From JALEFZ01 sp039817415 (GTDB taxonomy: Bacteria > Bacteroidota > Bacteroidia > J057), in contig JBCBVV010000013.1 of NCBI GenBank assembly GCA_039817415.1, forward strand, positions 1-64,000: a DNA stretch of 64,000 nt. Reading direction: 5' to 3'. The notes below the pieces were generated by a model. It made no database searches. It was not told where the DNA came from and was given only the letters and a program-made list of their open reading frames with translations. Below, piece by piece: positions 44,803-53,252 of this stretch. Made by a program: the position numbers and the translations under genes. How positions within the stretch are numbered: position 1 is the first letter of the stretch; the number at the start of each line of letters is the position of its first letter.

Positions 44803-44958
44803 AGTACATACAACTTTGGCCTTTTTTCTCTCAGAAAAGAAGGTAATTTTTATTTCAGGCAGCTTTAGCAACAAAAGCTTCGTTTATAAGTTCAACTATA
44901 TGACTAGATCGCTGTTGTTCAGCTTGATAGTTAGATTTAGTGGGACGAGACCTGATTT

Positions 44959-45360
44959 ATGAAATTACTTTTACTCGTTACATGCACTGTTCTACTCATC
45001 CAACAAGGATTTTTCCTTTTTGGAGTATTCACCGTTAAGAAATTGTGGACGGGCGCTAATATTTCTCAAGGTCTCATCATCCTTTCCCTTATCATCCTTG
45101 CGATGATCTACCAATCTTGGATCCTTGTCCTATCTGCTTTCATCTTAGAGAGAGCCTGGATCATCATTGAGCTTAGTATTTTGGCTTTCTTGAGCAAAAG
45201 AAACCTAAACTTCTTCTATATCCTCCAGTACATCGGTTTGGGGATCAGCATTGCAGTTCTTGTAAGTGGACTGAATTGGATCTTTCCATGCTTCTATATT
45301 GGCTTCTGGTTACTGTCTTTGATACAAGGCAAAAAGGAGGTAAAAGGAATTTCTTCCTAG
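44959..45360 (+). CDS. Small integral membrane protein, unknown function
   Basis: A 133-residue protein that is almost entirely hydrophobic, with about four membrane segments (near 3-24, 36-53, 56-78 and 86-118). I recognise no family. It lies 156 bases downstream of rpe. The tRNA-Gly gene begins 63 bases after it. Confidence 0.7.
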   Translation: MKLLLLVTCTVLLIQQGFFLFGVFTVKKLWTGANISQGLIILSLIILAMIYQSWILVLSAFILERAWIIIELSILAFLSKRNLNFFYILQYIGLGISIAVLVSGLNWIFPCFYIGFWLLSLIQGKKEVKGISS

Positions 45361-45423
45361 GCTGATTTTTTTTCTGATTTACTTGCAAAAGTTAAAATAT
45401 TCCCATTCTTTTGTGTCCCAATC

Positions 45424-45499
45424 GCGAGAGTAGCTCAGTTGGTAGAGCACAACCTTGCCAAGGTTGGGGTCGCGGGTTCGAATCCCGTCTCTCGCTCCA
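45424..45499 (+). tRNA. tRNA-Gly (anticodon GCC)
   Basis: A full cloverleaf: acceptor stem GCGAGAG/CTCTCGC, D-arm GCTC/GAGC, anticodon arm CAACC/GGTTG with loop TTGCCAA, and T-arm GCGGG/CCCGT with loop TTCGAAT. The anticodon is GCC, reading GGC and GGU glycine codons. CCA is encoded. The gene is directly followed by a terminator hairpin. Confidence 0.97.
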
Positions 45500-45507
45500 A
45501 ACAAAAA

Positions 45508-45534
45508 AAGCCCTGTAATTTGCAGGGCTTTTTT
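45508..45534. terminator. Bidirectional terminator between tRNA-Gly and sppA
   Basis: An 8-bp stem (45508-45515 with 45523-45530) is flanked by an A-run on the left and a T-run on the right. It can end both the tRNA transcript and the minus-strand sppA transcript. Confidence 0.85.
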
Positions 45535-45550
45535 CATGGATTTAGTTTTT

Positions 45551-47338
45551 CTATTTGATCTCAAGGCTGAATGGCATCAGCATGTAAGTACCAGACTCGG
45601 GAATAATCTTCTTCATTTCCTCAAGCTGCTTCAATTCCTTCGCCAAAGGATTTCCTTCCATCATTTTGTCGGTATATGACTGCGATAGATCATCAAGCAT
45701 TTGCTCGAATGGAGACTTCGCTTTAGGGTATCTTACGACTCTGTAATCGTCCGTAATCCCAACTTGCTCACTCACATAGCTAATAGCATCGTATAAGTCG
45801 CCAAATTCATCCACTAGATTGATGCCTTTGGCATCTTGTCCAGACCAGACTCTTCCTTGGGCAATAGCATCTACGGAGGTGGAGTCGGCAAACTTTCTTC
45901 CTTCTTTTACAATATTGATAAATGTTCCGTAACCCTTTTCGGTTCTTTGCTGCATAAATGCTGCTTCGATATTGTCCAAGGGAAAGGTAGGATTACCCAG
46001 GTTGGAATGATCGTGTGTTTCAACCTCATCAAAGGTAAGCCCAAGATTGTCTTTAAGTGCCTGATCGAATTCCCATAGGATGCTAAAGATCCCGATTGAA
46101 CCTGTAATGGTATTGGGTCTTGCAAAGATTTTATCACAGGGTGCTGCAATGTAATATCCTCCAGAAGCTGCGACATTACCCATAGAGGCGACGATCGGCT
46201 TTGCCTCACTAACGAGCTTGATCTCTTCTGCCATCATATCAGAAGCGAGTGCTGATCCTCCTGGGCTATTGATACGCAGAACAACTGCTTTTACATTTTC
46301 GTCTTTTCTAGCTTTTCTGAGGGCTTTTACGACAGAGGACGAACCTACTGTACCACTTGAGCTTTTGCCAGAATTGATGGTACCATCTGCAAATATGACT
46401 GCCACCTTATTAGAAGAAATTCTGCTTCCTTTTTTAGGGGTTTTCATGTATTTGCTTAAGCTAACCAAGTTGAGTTTCTCTTGTGATTCTAATCCAGCTG
46501 CAGCTTTTACGCGATCCAGCATTTCAGAATCGTAAGCGGTTTGATCCACTAAACCAGCTTTGACAGCTGCTTTCCCACTTCCAAACATAAACGAGTCAGC
46601 AATATCATTCAGTTGACTAACAGGTATGTTTCTGGAAGCTGATACATCGGTTACAAACACATCCCAGATAGCACCTAGGTACTTTTCAGTCTGAAGGCGA
46701 GAAGGCTCGCTCATGTCTTTTCTGATGTAAGGCTCAACAGCTGATTTGAAGGTTCCGACTTTGAAAATCTTGGGTTTCACATCAAGTTTTTCAAACATGC
46801 CCGCATAGAACATAGGATTTGCAGCTAGGCCGTTGAATTCAATTAAGCCTTCAGGAGCTACAAAAATAGAGTCAGCCACAGAGGCTAAATAATAGGAGTC
46901 CTCCGTCATCAATTCAGCATAGGCATAAATAAACTTGCCAGTATCTTTAAACCTGATCAAGGCATCTCTTAAGGTAGACAGATTAGCCCATCCCGTTTGA
47001 ATACCTAATCCTGGGGTAAGGTAAATACCCTTGATATTGTTGTCAGCTGCTGCTTTATCAATGTTATCTATGATCTGATAAAGTCCCATGTTGGAGGTTC
47101 CAGAGCCAAAAACATCAAGTTCTCCGAAGTCAAAATCAAAAGGAGATGACTCAACATTTTCAACTATCGGATTATTAAGTTTTATTTGTAGTACGGATGC
47201 AGGTGCAACGGTAACTTCTTTCGGTTGACCAACACTAGCCACAATTCCACCAAGTACGATGAAAATCAGGGGGATGGCTACCAAAAATCCAACGATTACT
47301 GCTAATAGACTCGCCAGAAAGGATTTTAGAAAATTCAT
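45551..47338 (-). CDS. sppA: Signal peptide peptidase SppA (67K type)
   Basis: An inner-membrane serine protease that degrades cleaved signal peptides. A membrane anchor (about 8-35) precedes two tandem S49 domains. The catalytic Lys lies in the first half and the catalytic Ser in NVAASGGYYIAAP in the second, a double-domain form like the E. coli enzyme. At 595 aa it fits the long class. Its own promoter region is divergent from folK, with 113 bases between the starts. Confidence 0.92.
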   Translation of the reverse strand: MNFLKSFLASLLAVIVGFLVAIPLIFIVLGGIVASVGQPKEVTVAPASVLQIKLNNPIVENVESSPFDFDFGELDVFGSGTSNMGLYQIIDNIDKAAADNNIKGIYLTPGLGIQTGWANLSTLRDALIRFKDTGKFIYAYAELMTEDSYYLASVADSIFVAPEGLIEFNGLAANPMFYAGMFEKLDVKPKIFKVGTFKSAVEPYIRKDMSEPSRLQTEKYLGAIWDVFVTDVSASRNIPVSQLNDIADSFMFGSGKAAVKAGLVDQTAYDSEMLDRVKAAAGLESQEKLNLVSLSKYMKTPKKGSRISSNKVAVIFADGTINSGKSSSGTVGSSSVVKALRKARKDENVKAVVLRINSPGGSALASDMMAEEIKLVSEAKPIVASMGNVAASGGYYIAAPCDKIFARPNTITGSIGIFSILWEFDQALKDNLGLTFDEVETHDHSNLGNPTFPLDNIEAAFMQQRTEKGYGTFINIVKEGRKFADSTSVDAIAQGRVWSGQDAKGINLVDEFGDLYDAISYVSEQVGITDDYRVVRYPKAKSPFEQMLDDLSQSYTDKMMEGNPLAKELKQLEEMKKIIPESGTYMLMPFSLEIK

Positions 47339-47451
47339 GTAAGCGTTAATTTGTTATGATCCAAGGTTCAATGACCGTAGTTAAATCAATTTAATCTACG
47401 AATTTGATTCTCTAGGTTTCTGACAGATAGATAAAAGAAGGTTTATTATCG

Positions 47452-47943
47452 ATGATTTTTATTGGATTAGGGTCAAACTTGGGGAATAGAACCCAAAACA
47501 TTACTGATTCTCTTGTCATGCTTCAAAACCGTGGCGTAGGGATAATCAGAACTTCTTCCTTGTATGAAAGCAAAGCTTGGGGGGAAACAGATCAAGGAGA
47601 TTTCCTAAATGCAGTGGCCGAGCTGTCGTTTGAAGGAAACTCAAAGGAATTGCTGTATATCCTTCAGGGCATCGAGGAAGATATGGGTCGGGTACGGACC
47701 AAAAAATGGGGACCTAGGATTATTGATTTGGATATCCTTGAGTTCAAACGTGAAACTATGCAGACAAAAGTACTCATGCTTCCTCACCCTCTCTATACCC
47801 ACCGAGGCTTTGTGTTGTATCCCTTCATGGAACTGGAACCAAATTGGATTCCTACCTCTAGTGATAAACCACTTCCTTATTTTGCTGAGTCTTTGAAAGA
47901 AGATCCACCCGTGAAAGTAAATTCCCTTCAAATTTCAGGATGA
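47452..47943 (+). CDS. folK: 6-hydroxymethyl-7,8-dihydropterin pyrophosphokinase
   Basis: The HPPK step of folate synthesis. It opens with FIGLGSNLGNRTQNI and contains GPRIIDLDIL, the family signature, plus LPHPLYTHRGFVLYPF. The length of 163 aa is usual, and it is single-domain, not fused to FolP or FolB. It is 16 bases upstream of a UbiA-like membrane protein gene on the same strand. Confidence 0.95.
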   Translation: MIFIGLGSNLGNRTQNITDSLVMLQNRGVGIIRTSSLYESKAWGETDQGDFLNAVAELSFEGNSKELLYILQGIEEDMGRVRTKKWGPRIIDLDILEFKRETMQTKVLMLPHPLYTHRGFVLYPFMELEPNWIPTSSDKPLPYFAESLKEDPPVKVNSLQISG

Positions 47944-47959
47944 TTGATTAGCTTTCATC

Positions 47960-48802
47960 ATGAAATGTTTGTTGCAGATCGTCAGTTTGCTGAGTTTAGA
48001 TGTGGTGTTGGGGTCCTTGGCATCAGGCATGATGATTCTGTATTGGAAGGAGCTTAATATGCCGCTCATATGGTGGTGTATCCTTCCCTTAGCTGTCTGG
48101 GTGGTATACACAGCAGATCACCTTCTCGATGCTTATAGGCTAAAAGACCAGGCACATACTGACCGCCATCTATTCCACCACCTTTATTTTCGACCGCTAG
48201 CCGTTGTTTGGGGAATGGCTTTACTTCTCGCTGCTGCTGTTCTTCCATTTTTTCTGACGAAGGAACTTATTCTCTTTGGTTTTGGGATGGGAGGCTTGGT
48301 ACTCATTCATCTTTTTTTGGTCTGGATTGTAGGCAATAATGTTTCAACCTTTCTTCAAAAAGAACTTGGAGTAGGCTTGATTTATGCATTGGGGATATGG
48401 GGTGGACCTTTTGCCTACCACAAAATATGGCCTGAGATACCGGATATTCTGATTTTTTTACAATTCTTTATTCTGGCCATGATGAATTTGTTGACGTTTT
48501 CTATGTATGATGAAAAGTCAGATTCTAAGGATGGCCAAACCTCTTTTGTCAGGGCCATTGGAATAAAAAAAGCTAGACAACTTGTTCGGATTATTGGAAT
48601 CTTAGTGCTGTTGATAGGACTTTTCTTAGGGTCAATATTAGATCAAGAAAGGCTAATAGTTATTCAAGGATTAATAGCCCTTATGGGACTTACTCTATTG
48701 ATTATCAGTGAAATACCCGCTTTCTTCTCTATCAATAAGCGATATAGATTCTTGGGAGATGGAATATTTTTACTTCCTTTGGTGCTCTTTCCATTTCTAT
48801 GA
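47960..48802 (+). CDS. UbiA-like prenyltransferase-fold membrane protein
   Basis: An integral membrane protein of 280 residues with about eight helices. Two acidic sites typical of UbiA appear, in divergent form: VYTADHLLDAYRLK (first motif, D-x3-D; usual NDxxDxxxD) and YDEKSDSKDGQTS (second, DxxxDxxxG). UbiA enzymes attach prenyl chains to aromatic acceptors. Its acceptor is unknown, and a quinone or carotenoid/lipid role is only inferred. It lies between folK and a SAM-methyltransferase gene whose start overlaps its stop by 4 bases (ATGA), so the two are translationally coupled. Confidence 0.72.
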   Translation: MKCLLQIVSLLSLDVVLGSLASGMMILYWKELNMPLIWWCILPLAVWVVYTADHLLDAYRLKDQAHTDRHLFHHLYFRPLAVVWGMALLLAAAVLPFFLTKELILFGFGMGGLVLIHLFLVWIVGNNVSTFLQKELGVGLIYALGIWGGPFAYHKIWPEIPDILIFLQFFILAMMNLLTFSMYDEKSDSKDGQTSFVRAIGIKKARQLVRIIGILVLLIGLFLGSILDQERLIVIQGLIALMGLTLLIISEIPAFFSINKRYRFLGDGIFLLPLVLFPFL

Positions 48803-49455
48803 CAGCCGATAAGCTTACAGGTAATTTTAACAGTATTGCACCCTACTACGATGCGCTGGCCCATTTAGTCTTCGGGCAGACCCTTGAATGGGCACAAGCT
48901 TCTCTACTCAATAAACTCCAGGGTTCGAATACAATATTGATTTTGGGAGGTGGGAGTGGATGGATATTGGAGGAAATATTCAGACAAGAAATCAAGGCAG
49001 AGAAAATCATCTACATTGATTCCTCCAAACAGATGATTTCCTTATCAAAGGATAGATTAGATGGCTTACCTAATAGTTTTCAAACATCTGTCAACCTGAT
49101 ACATGGAAGCCACCTAGATATCCCCGAACAATCTTTCGATGCCATCATCACTTTTTTCTTTTTAGATCTCTTTCAGGAAGATAGGCTTGGTAAACTGCTC
49201 GCAGACCTGAAAACCAAGCTACATAAAGGAGGTATATGGTTGGTGTGCGATTTCTTCAATGAAAACAGAAGTTGGTGGAAGGGATTGCTCATATCCACTA
49301 TGTATACCTTCTTTGGCTTAATGTCTGGATTAGGGAATCGCAAATTACCGCCCATCAAGGTAAAGATGGAGGAAAACGAATTGACTCTTATAGAAGAAAA
49401 AAAGTGGAAAAAGGGCCTTGTGAAGGCCCTGGCCTATAAAAAATCAGGAATTTAG
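48799..49455 (+). CDS. SAM-dependent methyltransferase coupled to the UbiA-like gene
   Basis: A class I methyltransferase of 218 aa. Motif I reads ILILGGGSGWILEEI, with IYIDSSKQMI as motif II and FDAIITFFFLDLF as the motif IV region. It somewhat resembles UbiE/MenG or membrane-lipid methyltransferases. Its ATG overlaps the UbiA-like stop codon, suggesting the two act on one product. Its last 12 bases overlap the convergent hypothetical gene's stop. Substrate unknown. Confidence 0.82.
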   Translation: MTADKLTGNFNSIAPYYDALAHLVFGQTLEWAQASLLNKLQGSNTILILGGGSGWILEEIFRQEIKAEKIIYIDSSKQMISLSKDRLDGLPNSFQTSVNLIHGSHLDIPEQSFDAIITFFFLDLFQEDRLGKLLADLKTKLHKGGIWLVCDFFNENRSWWKGLLISTMYTFFGLMSGLGNRKLPPIKVKMEENELTLIEEKKWKKGLVKALAYKKSGI

Positions 49456-50058
49456 TTCATCCTTGATATCACAAATCAAATCCAATCCCTTTTGATACCA
49501 TTTCATATCCTCTTCTTTTAAGATCAAATGGGGCCTAACAATGGCAAGTTCCTCGCCATCTATGTATAACAAGCCGCCTTCAATTGGGTTAAATACCTCA
49601 AAGAGGCTGATCTTTAGGTCATCTGACAGCAAGATACTGCCAAACATGAGGTCATTGGTGGTAATGGAAAGCCATTCTCCCAAATCATGGGCCATGTTCA
49701 CCGGACGATCAAGGTAGGCAAGAGAAGTCAATTGAGGATAGGATGGATTGTCTTTTGCGATGCGAAGGATTTTGAGTTGTGGGTTGATCATGGGAATGTT
49801 CCACTTCAAGGCTGGAATTCCGTCTTGGTTGTCTCTCGTTCTTATTTCGATTGTTTCTAGCCTCACTTTATAATCTTTGTACGTACCAAAAATCAAGAAA
49901 TCTTCTTCACTTTGGTATGACAAGGAGAGGCCTAAGCGGACCGCCAGATTTTTGTGCAGCTTTTCTTTTCGGTCAAAATTTCGATTCCGTATAAAGCCAA
50001 TGAGAAATGCACCACCAATAAAAATAATTGCAAAAGGAATAAAATAGATGGGTTCCAT
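49444..50058 (-). CDS. Membrane-anchored hypothetical protein
   Basis: An N-terminal membrane segment (about 4-23 from the start used here) is followed by ~180 soluble residues with mixed strands and helices. I recognise no family. I take MEPIYFIPFAII as the start (50058); a longer frame would begin at 50097. The start is 52 bases from that of the divergent alpha/beta hydrolase, and the 3' end overlaps the methyltransferase gene by 12 bases. Confidence 0.65.
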   Translation of the reverse strand: MEPIYFIPFAIIFIGGAFLIGFIRNRNFDRKEKLHKNLAVRLGLSLSYQSEEDFLIFGTYKDYKVRLETIEIRTRDNQDGIPALKWNIPMINPQLKILRIAKDNPSYPQLTSLAYLDRPVNMAHDLGEWLSITTNDLMFGSILLSDDLKISLFEVFNPIEGGLLYIDGEELAIVRPHLILKEEDMKWYQKGLDLICDIKDELNS

Positions 50059-50110
50059 GTCGTCAAAATTAACAGAAAGCCGCAACAATTCCATCACCTT
50101 TCCCGAGGAT

Positions 50111-50782
50111 ATGAAGCTATTTGCTATTCCAGGCTTAGGGGTCGATGGAAGGGTATTTCAAAAGCTCCAACACTATATTCCACAAATTGAAGTGATAGAA
50201 TGGTTAGAACCCCAAAAAAATGAAAGCCTTCAAGCTTATGCCAAACGCATGGCTGAGCCCATGCTTGATTTTCAAGGGCCTAAACTCATGATCGGGATTT
50301 CCTTTGGTGGAGTAGTGGCACAAGAGATTTCCACTTTCCTCCCTCTTGACGGGCTTATTTTGTTGTCAACCTTCAAAAAAGGGGATGAGCGACCTTGGTT
50401 CTTTTCGATTGGAGAGAAAATACCTGTTTATAGTTTGCTAAGAGGGAAACTTAGATATCATTTCTTGCCCATGATGGGACCGTTTATCGGTATCCCAGAT
50501 AAGGAAGATCAATTGTTGCTGCAGGATATGTTTATGAGCGCCAGCATTTCACATAGAATTTGGGGAGCTAGCCAAATTGTAAAGTGGAGAGGAGTTGACC
50601 TGAATATGCCTTGGCTGCATGTTCACGGACTGGAAGACAGGGTATTTCCCGCAAGTAACATTTCCTACGCCAGCATGATCAAGGGAACTGGGCATTTCAT
50701 GGTTTCTCAAGAGGCAGAACAAGTAGCCAATCTAATGTTGACTTGGGCAGCTAAGCATGGTTTTGCAAACTCTTCCTCCTGA
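50111..50782 (+). CDS. Alpha/beta hydrolase
   Basis: A small alpha/beta hydrolase with the catalytic set visible: nucleophile Ser in GISFGG, acid Asp in HGLEDRVFP, and His in GTGHFMVS. The substrate is unknown, and esterase or lipase-like activity is inferred. The frame begins upstream at 50048, but MKLFAIPGLGVDGRVF at 50111 is the family-like start. It ends in a 32-base convergent overlap with the DUF2721-like gene. Confidence 0.8.
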   Translation: MKLFAIPGLGVDGRVFQKLQHYIPQIEVIEWLEPQKNESLQAYAKRMAEPMLDFQGPKLMIGISFGGVVAQEISTFLPLDGLILLSTFKKGDERPWFFSIGEKIPVYSLLRGKLRYHFLPMMGPFIGIPDKEDQLLLQDMFMSASISHRIWGASQIVKWRGVDLNMPWLHVHGLEDRVFPASNISYASMIKGTGHFMVSQEAEQVANLMLTWAAKHGFANSSS

Positions 50783-51176
50783 GGGCAGATTCATGGATGA
50801 TCGCTTTGGTGGCGAGGTGAGATTCGTAGATCAAAAAGAAAGAGGCTACTGTAATGAATAGGATGCCCACACAAAGTAAAACCACCATGATGACCTGATT
50901 GAGATCCATTTCATTGATAGTTAGCCCTCCCAGAAAGCTTGAAAGTGAGAAAAAGGCCACCGCTAAATAGAGGAGTGTGAGGATTCTGTGGATGATAATG
51001 AGTCGTTTCTCCTGTAGAAGGATTAATTCTTCTGGCGGCATTTGACGATGGGAATAGTTGGAAATGGCATCGTAGATATTGCTTCTCTTGTTGATGGTGG
51101 ATACGATAAGAATGGCAATTCCAGGGATAAAAGAAACGGGAATAATAAAGGCAAATGGGAGCATTTCCAGGTCCAT
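50751..51176 (-). CDS. DUF2721-like membrane protein
   Basis: 141 residues with three predicted membrane segments (about 5-26, 60-84 and 91-118) and a conserved-looking PVSFIPGIAILIVSTINKRSN stretch resembling DUF2721 proteins. The family function is unknown. The gene overlaps the convergent hydrolase by 32 bases at its 3' end. The family assignment is tentative. Confidence 0.6.
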   Translation of the reverse strand: MDLEMLPFAFIIPVSFIPGIAILIVSTINKRSNIYDAISNYSHRQMPPEELILLQEKRLIIIHRILTLLYLAVAFFSLSSFLGGLTINEMDLNQVIMVVLLCVGILFITVASFFLIYESHLATKAIIHESALRRKSLQNHA

Positions 51177-51240
51177 GAGACTGATTTTTTACTAAACTAG
51201 GCTAGAAAATTTACAAAAAAATGTATGCTGGTAGCTATTA

Positions 51241-52146
51241 CTAGGATTCTCCTGCAGTGTTCTCCTGATTATTTTCCTTCTTCTTTTTTTTCTTCTGAAG
51301 GTCAGCGGGCTTAGGTACATCCTTGTTATAGGTTTCCTGATAGAGAATGTCTAGAAATTCTGTTAGACCGCGTCCTGGATCATCTGGTTGTGAGATAATT
51401 GTTACAATTCCCCTTTTCTCTAGGACCATTTCCTGGACAGGATTGGGACTCATTAGCAGAATAAAAGACTTAGGCTTGGCTTCATTGTTTTTGGCATTTT
51501 GCCACATCTTATTCAGCTTATACAACAGGAATCGGATGTTGATGTCAGTCAAGGAATAACCAATAAATAGAATAGACCTTCCTAATACATCTCCTCGTAG
51601 TTTGATGTCAAGGGGAGTTTCAAAATCCAATCTATCGAAGTAGGAGCTTTCAGTTAGAACGATGGAATTGTCATTGTCAAAATCTCCATGAAATTTTACG
51701 ATCTGGGTAACTCCTTCTCTCGTCCTTTTGATGTCAGATACATCGGCGACCTTGACATAGGGCTTGTTGTAGGCGTCAAAGGCAAACTCAATCCAGCGGT
51801 CATAGTTGGTGGTGTAAATCATGGGGAAGTCCAACTCAACTATCAATTGGTGGATACGCGATTGTCGGATGTCAACCTTATCTGTATTGTGCCATTTCCT
51901 ATCCATCCACGAACGAAGAGGTCCGATTCCCTTGTTCATTTTGTAGTATTCAGCTAGGAGGAGATGGTCTCCATATGAACGAAAAACATCTTTGTCGAAG
52001 CCTAAATCTTTGGCAAGACGATCGATCAGTCGATCCCATGAAGGCAATCCTAAGTTCATAGACACCCCCCCGCCAACAAACAGAATGACATTGCGCTTCC
52101 GAATGGCTTCTATCAGCTCCTGTAAATTGTGGGTACTATAAAGCAT
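51241..52146 (-). CDS. Standalone SIR2-like NAD-binding protein
   Basis: A 301-residue SIR2_2-type protein. Visible motifs: GGGVS (25-29) as the nucleotide loop, TTNYD (112-116) with candidate catalytic Asn114, KFHGD (151-155) with candidate catalytic His153, and FIGYSLTD (194-201). The C-terminus is lysine-rich (285-290). In this family many members are NAD hydrolases in anti-phage systems (for example ThsA of Thoeris and the DSR proteins), but members without partners also exist. There is no recognisable partner next to it, so defence is only a hypothesis. It is a single gene. Confidence 0.82.
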   Translation of the reverse strand: MLYSTHNLQELIEAIRKRNVILFVGGGVSMNLGLPSWDRLIDRLAKDLGFDKDVFRSYGDHLLLAEYYKMNKGIGPLRSWMDRKWHNTDKVDIRQSRIHQLIVELDFPMIYTTNYDRWIEFAFDAYNKPYVKVADVSDIKRTREGVTQIVKFHGDFDNDNSIVLTESSYFDRLDFETPLDIKLRGDVLGRSILFIGYSLTDINIRFLLYKLNKMWQNAKNNEAKPKSFILLMSPNPVQEMVLEKRGIVTIISQPDDPGRGLTEFLDILYQETYNKDVPKPADLQKKKKKKENNQENTAGES

Positions 52147-52241
52147 AGGATGTAGTGATGTTTGATGCGTTCAAACACAAATTAGCCAATTCCCATAAAA
52201 ATACGGTGAATGGAATGTTAATGATCTGACGAAAATGCAGA

Positions 52242-53234
52242 TTAGGACATGACCATCTTGTAGGCCTCCTTGAGTAAGGCTTCTTTTTGGTTTAAATCAA
52301 GCGGAAGAGGTAACTGTGCTAGCCCAATTAATCTTCTCATGATCTCAATACCAGCGAGTTTGTAAACTACCCCTTGAGAAAAATCCTCCGGAGCCTCATA
52401 ATCTTTCAAAACCTGTTCCTGAATACTGGATGACTGTTCGGCCATGAGCATATGTGCCAGGGTAACCGAAACATCAAACTCAGCCTGTCCATAAAAGCAG
52501 AATTCGGGATCAATGATTCTAACTCCCTCAAGGGTTTTGAGCCAGCTTCCTGGATAATAGTCGCCATGCAAGAGCGTTTTTCCATCCTCGGTGTAGTAGG
52601 AGCTTAAATCCTGAACAACGCTTTTGAAAGTTTGGTCTGTTTTGTACGTCAGAGCAATATCCTGCAGACCAGGTGTAACATCATTGAGGTCGAAGCCATT
52701 TTCTTCCATAAAAGGATAATTGAAAATGTGTTCGGCATTTAATTCCCTCATGGCTCGGTTGGGGACGGGTGAGGGACCCTCTTCATTTCTAAAATTTTGA
52801 TGAAGAATGGAGGCAAAATTCATGATTCCTTTTAAGTCCTCACTTGATATCTCCTTCCCCTTTTCATAAATGAAGGTATAATCATTTGATTCCCCTAAAT
52901 CCTCAAGAACGATGATGCTATTGACTTCATCCATGGCTGTGATTTCAGGCGTAAAAGCCTTTAGAGTGGCGTTCTCCTGAATCAGTTCATAAAATTTCCC
53001 TTCAATGATGGCCCTTTCTCTGGGAGCAGAGATCTGCGGATATTTCTCCACGTAATCTCTGGATTGCTTGATGATGAAATTCCTGAAGTTCGTTCTGATT
53101 CTAAGGGTATAGTTCATATTTCCCTCCCCTGGCTTACTAGCCGAGTTCAAACTTTCATCGGGGGCAATCCATTTTTTCTCTTTCAGGTAGTTTTCTAGTG
53201 CTTCGAGTTCTTCAGCTTTGAGGATAAATTGCAT
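52242..53234 (-). CDS. APH-fold kinase, methylthioribose kinase-like
   Basis: An aminoglycoside-phosphotransferase-fold small-molecule kinase. The catalytic loop reads LLHGDYYPGSW, followed by IIDPEFCFYGQAEFDV. The Asp-Pro-Glu form and the FYGxxxFD run are characteristic of methylthioribose kinase (MtnK) in the methionine salvage pathway. It is 330 aa, slightly shorter than MtnK. The nucleoside hydrolase gene is 18 bases upstream on the same strand, so the kinase probably acts on a sugar released by it; the substrate could instead be ribose or another sugar. Confidence 0.75.
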   Translation of the reverse strand: MQFILKAEELEALENYLKEKKWIAPDESLNSASKPGEGNMNYTLRIRTNFRNFIIKQSRDYVEKYPQISAPRERAIIEGKFYELIQENATLKAFTPEITAMDEVNSIIVLEDLGESNDYTFIYEKGKEISSEDLKGIMNFASILHQNFRNEEGPSPVPNRAMRELNAEHIFNYPFMEENGFDLNDVTPGLQDIALTYKTDQTFKSVVQDLSSYYTEDGKTLLHGDYYPGSWLKTLEGVRIIDPEFCFYGQAEFDVSVTLAHMLMAEQSSSIQEQVLKDYEAPEDFSQGVVYKLAGIEIMRRLIGLAQLPLPLDLNQKEALLKEAYKMVMS

Positions 53235-53252
53235 GACAGTATGTGTGATTTG

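Noticed and set aside
45379..45564. A 61-residue minus-strand frame containing GARDGIRTRDPNLGKVV
   Set aside because: It is the antisense of tRNA-Gly. Frames like this are a well-known false gene call over tRNA genes.
51241..52146. Defence island around the SIR2-like gene
   Set aside because: Flanking genes (DUF2721-like, kinase, nucleoside hydrolase, smpB) look like ordinary metabolism and housekeeping.
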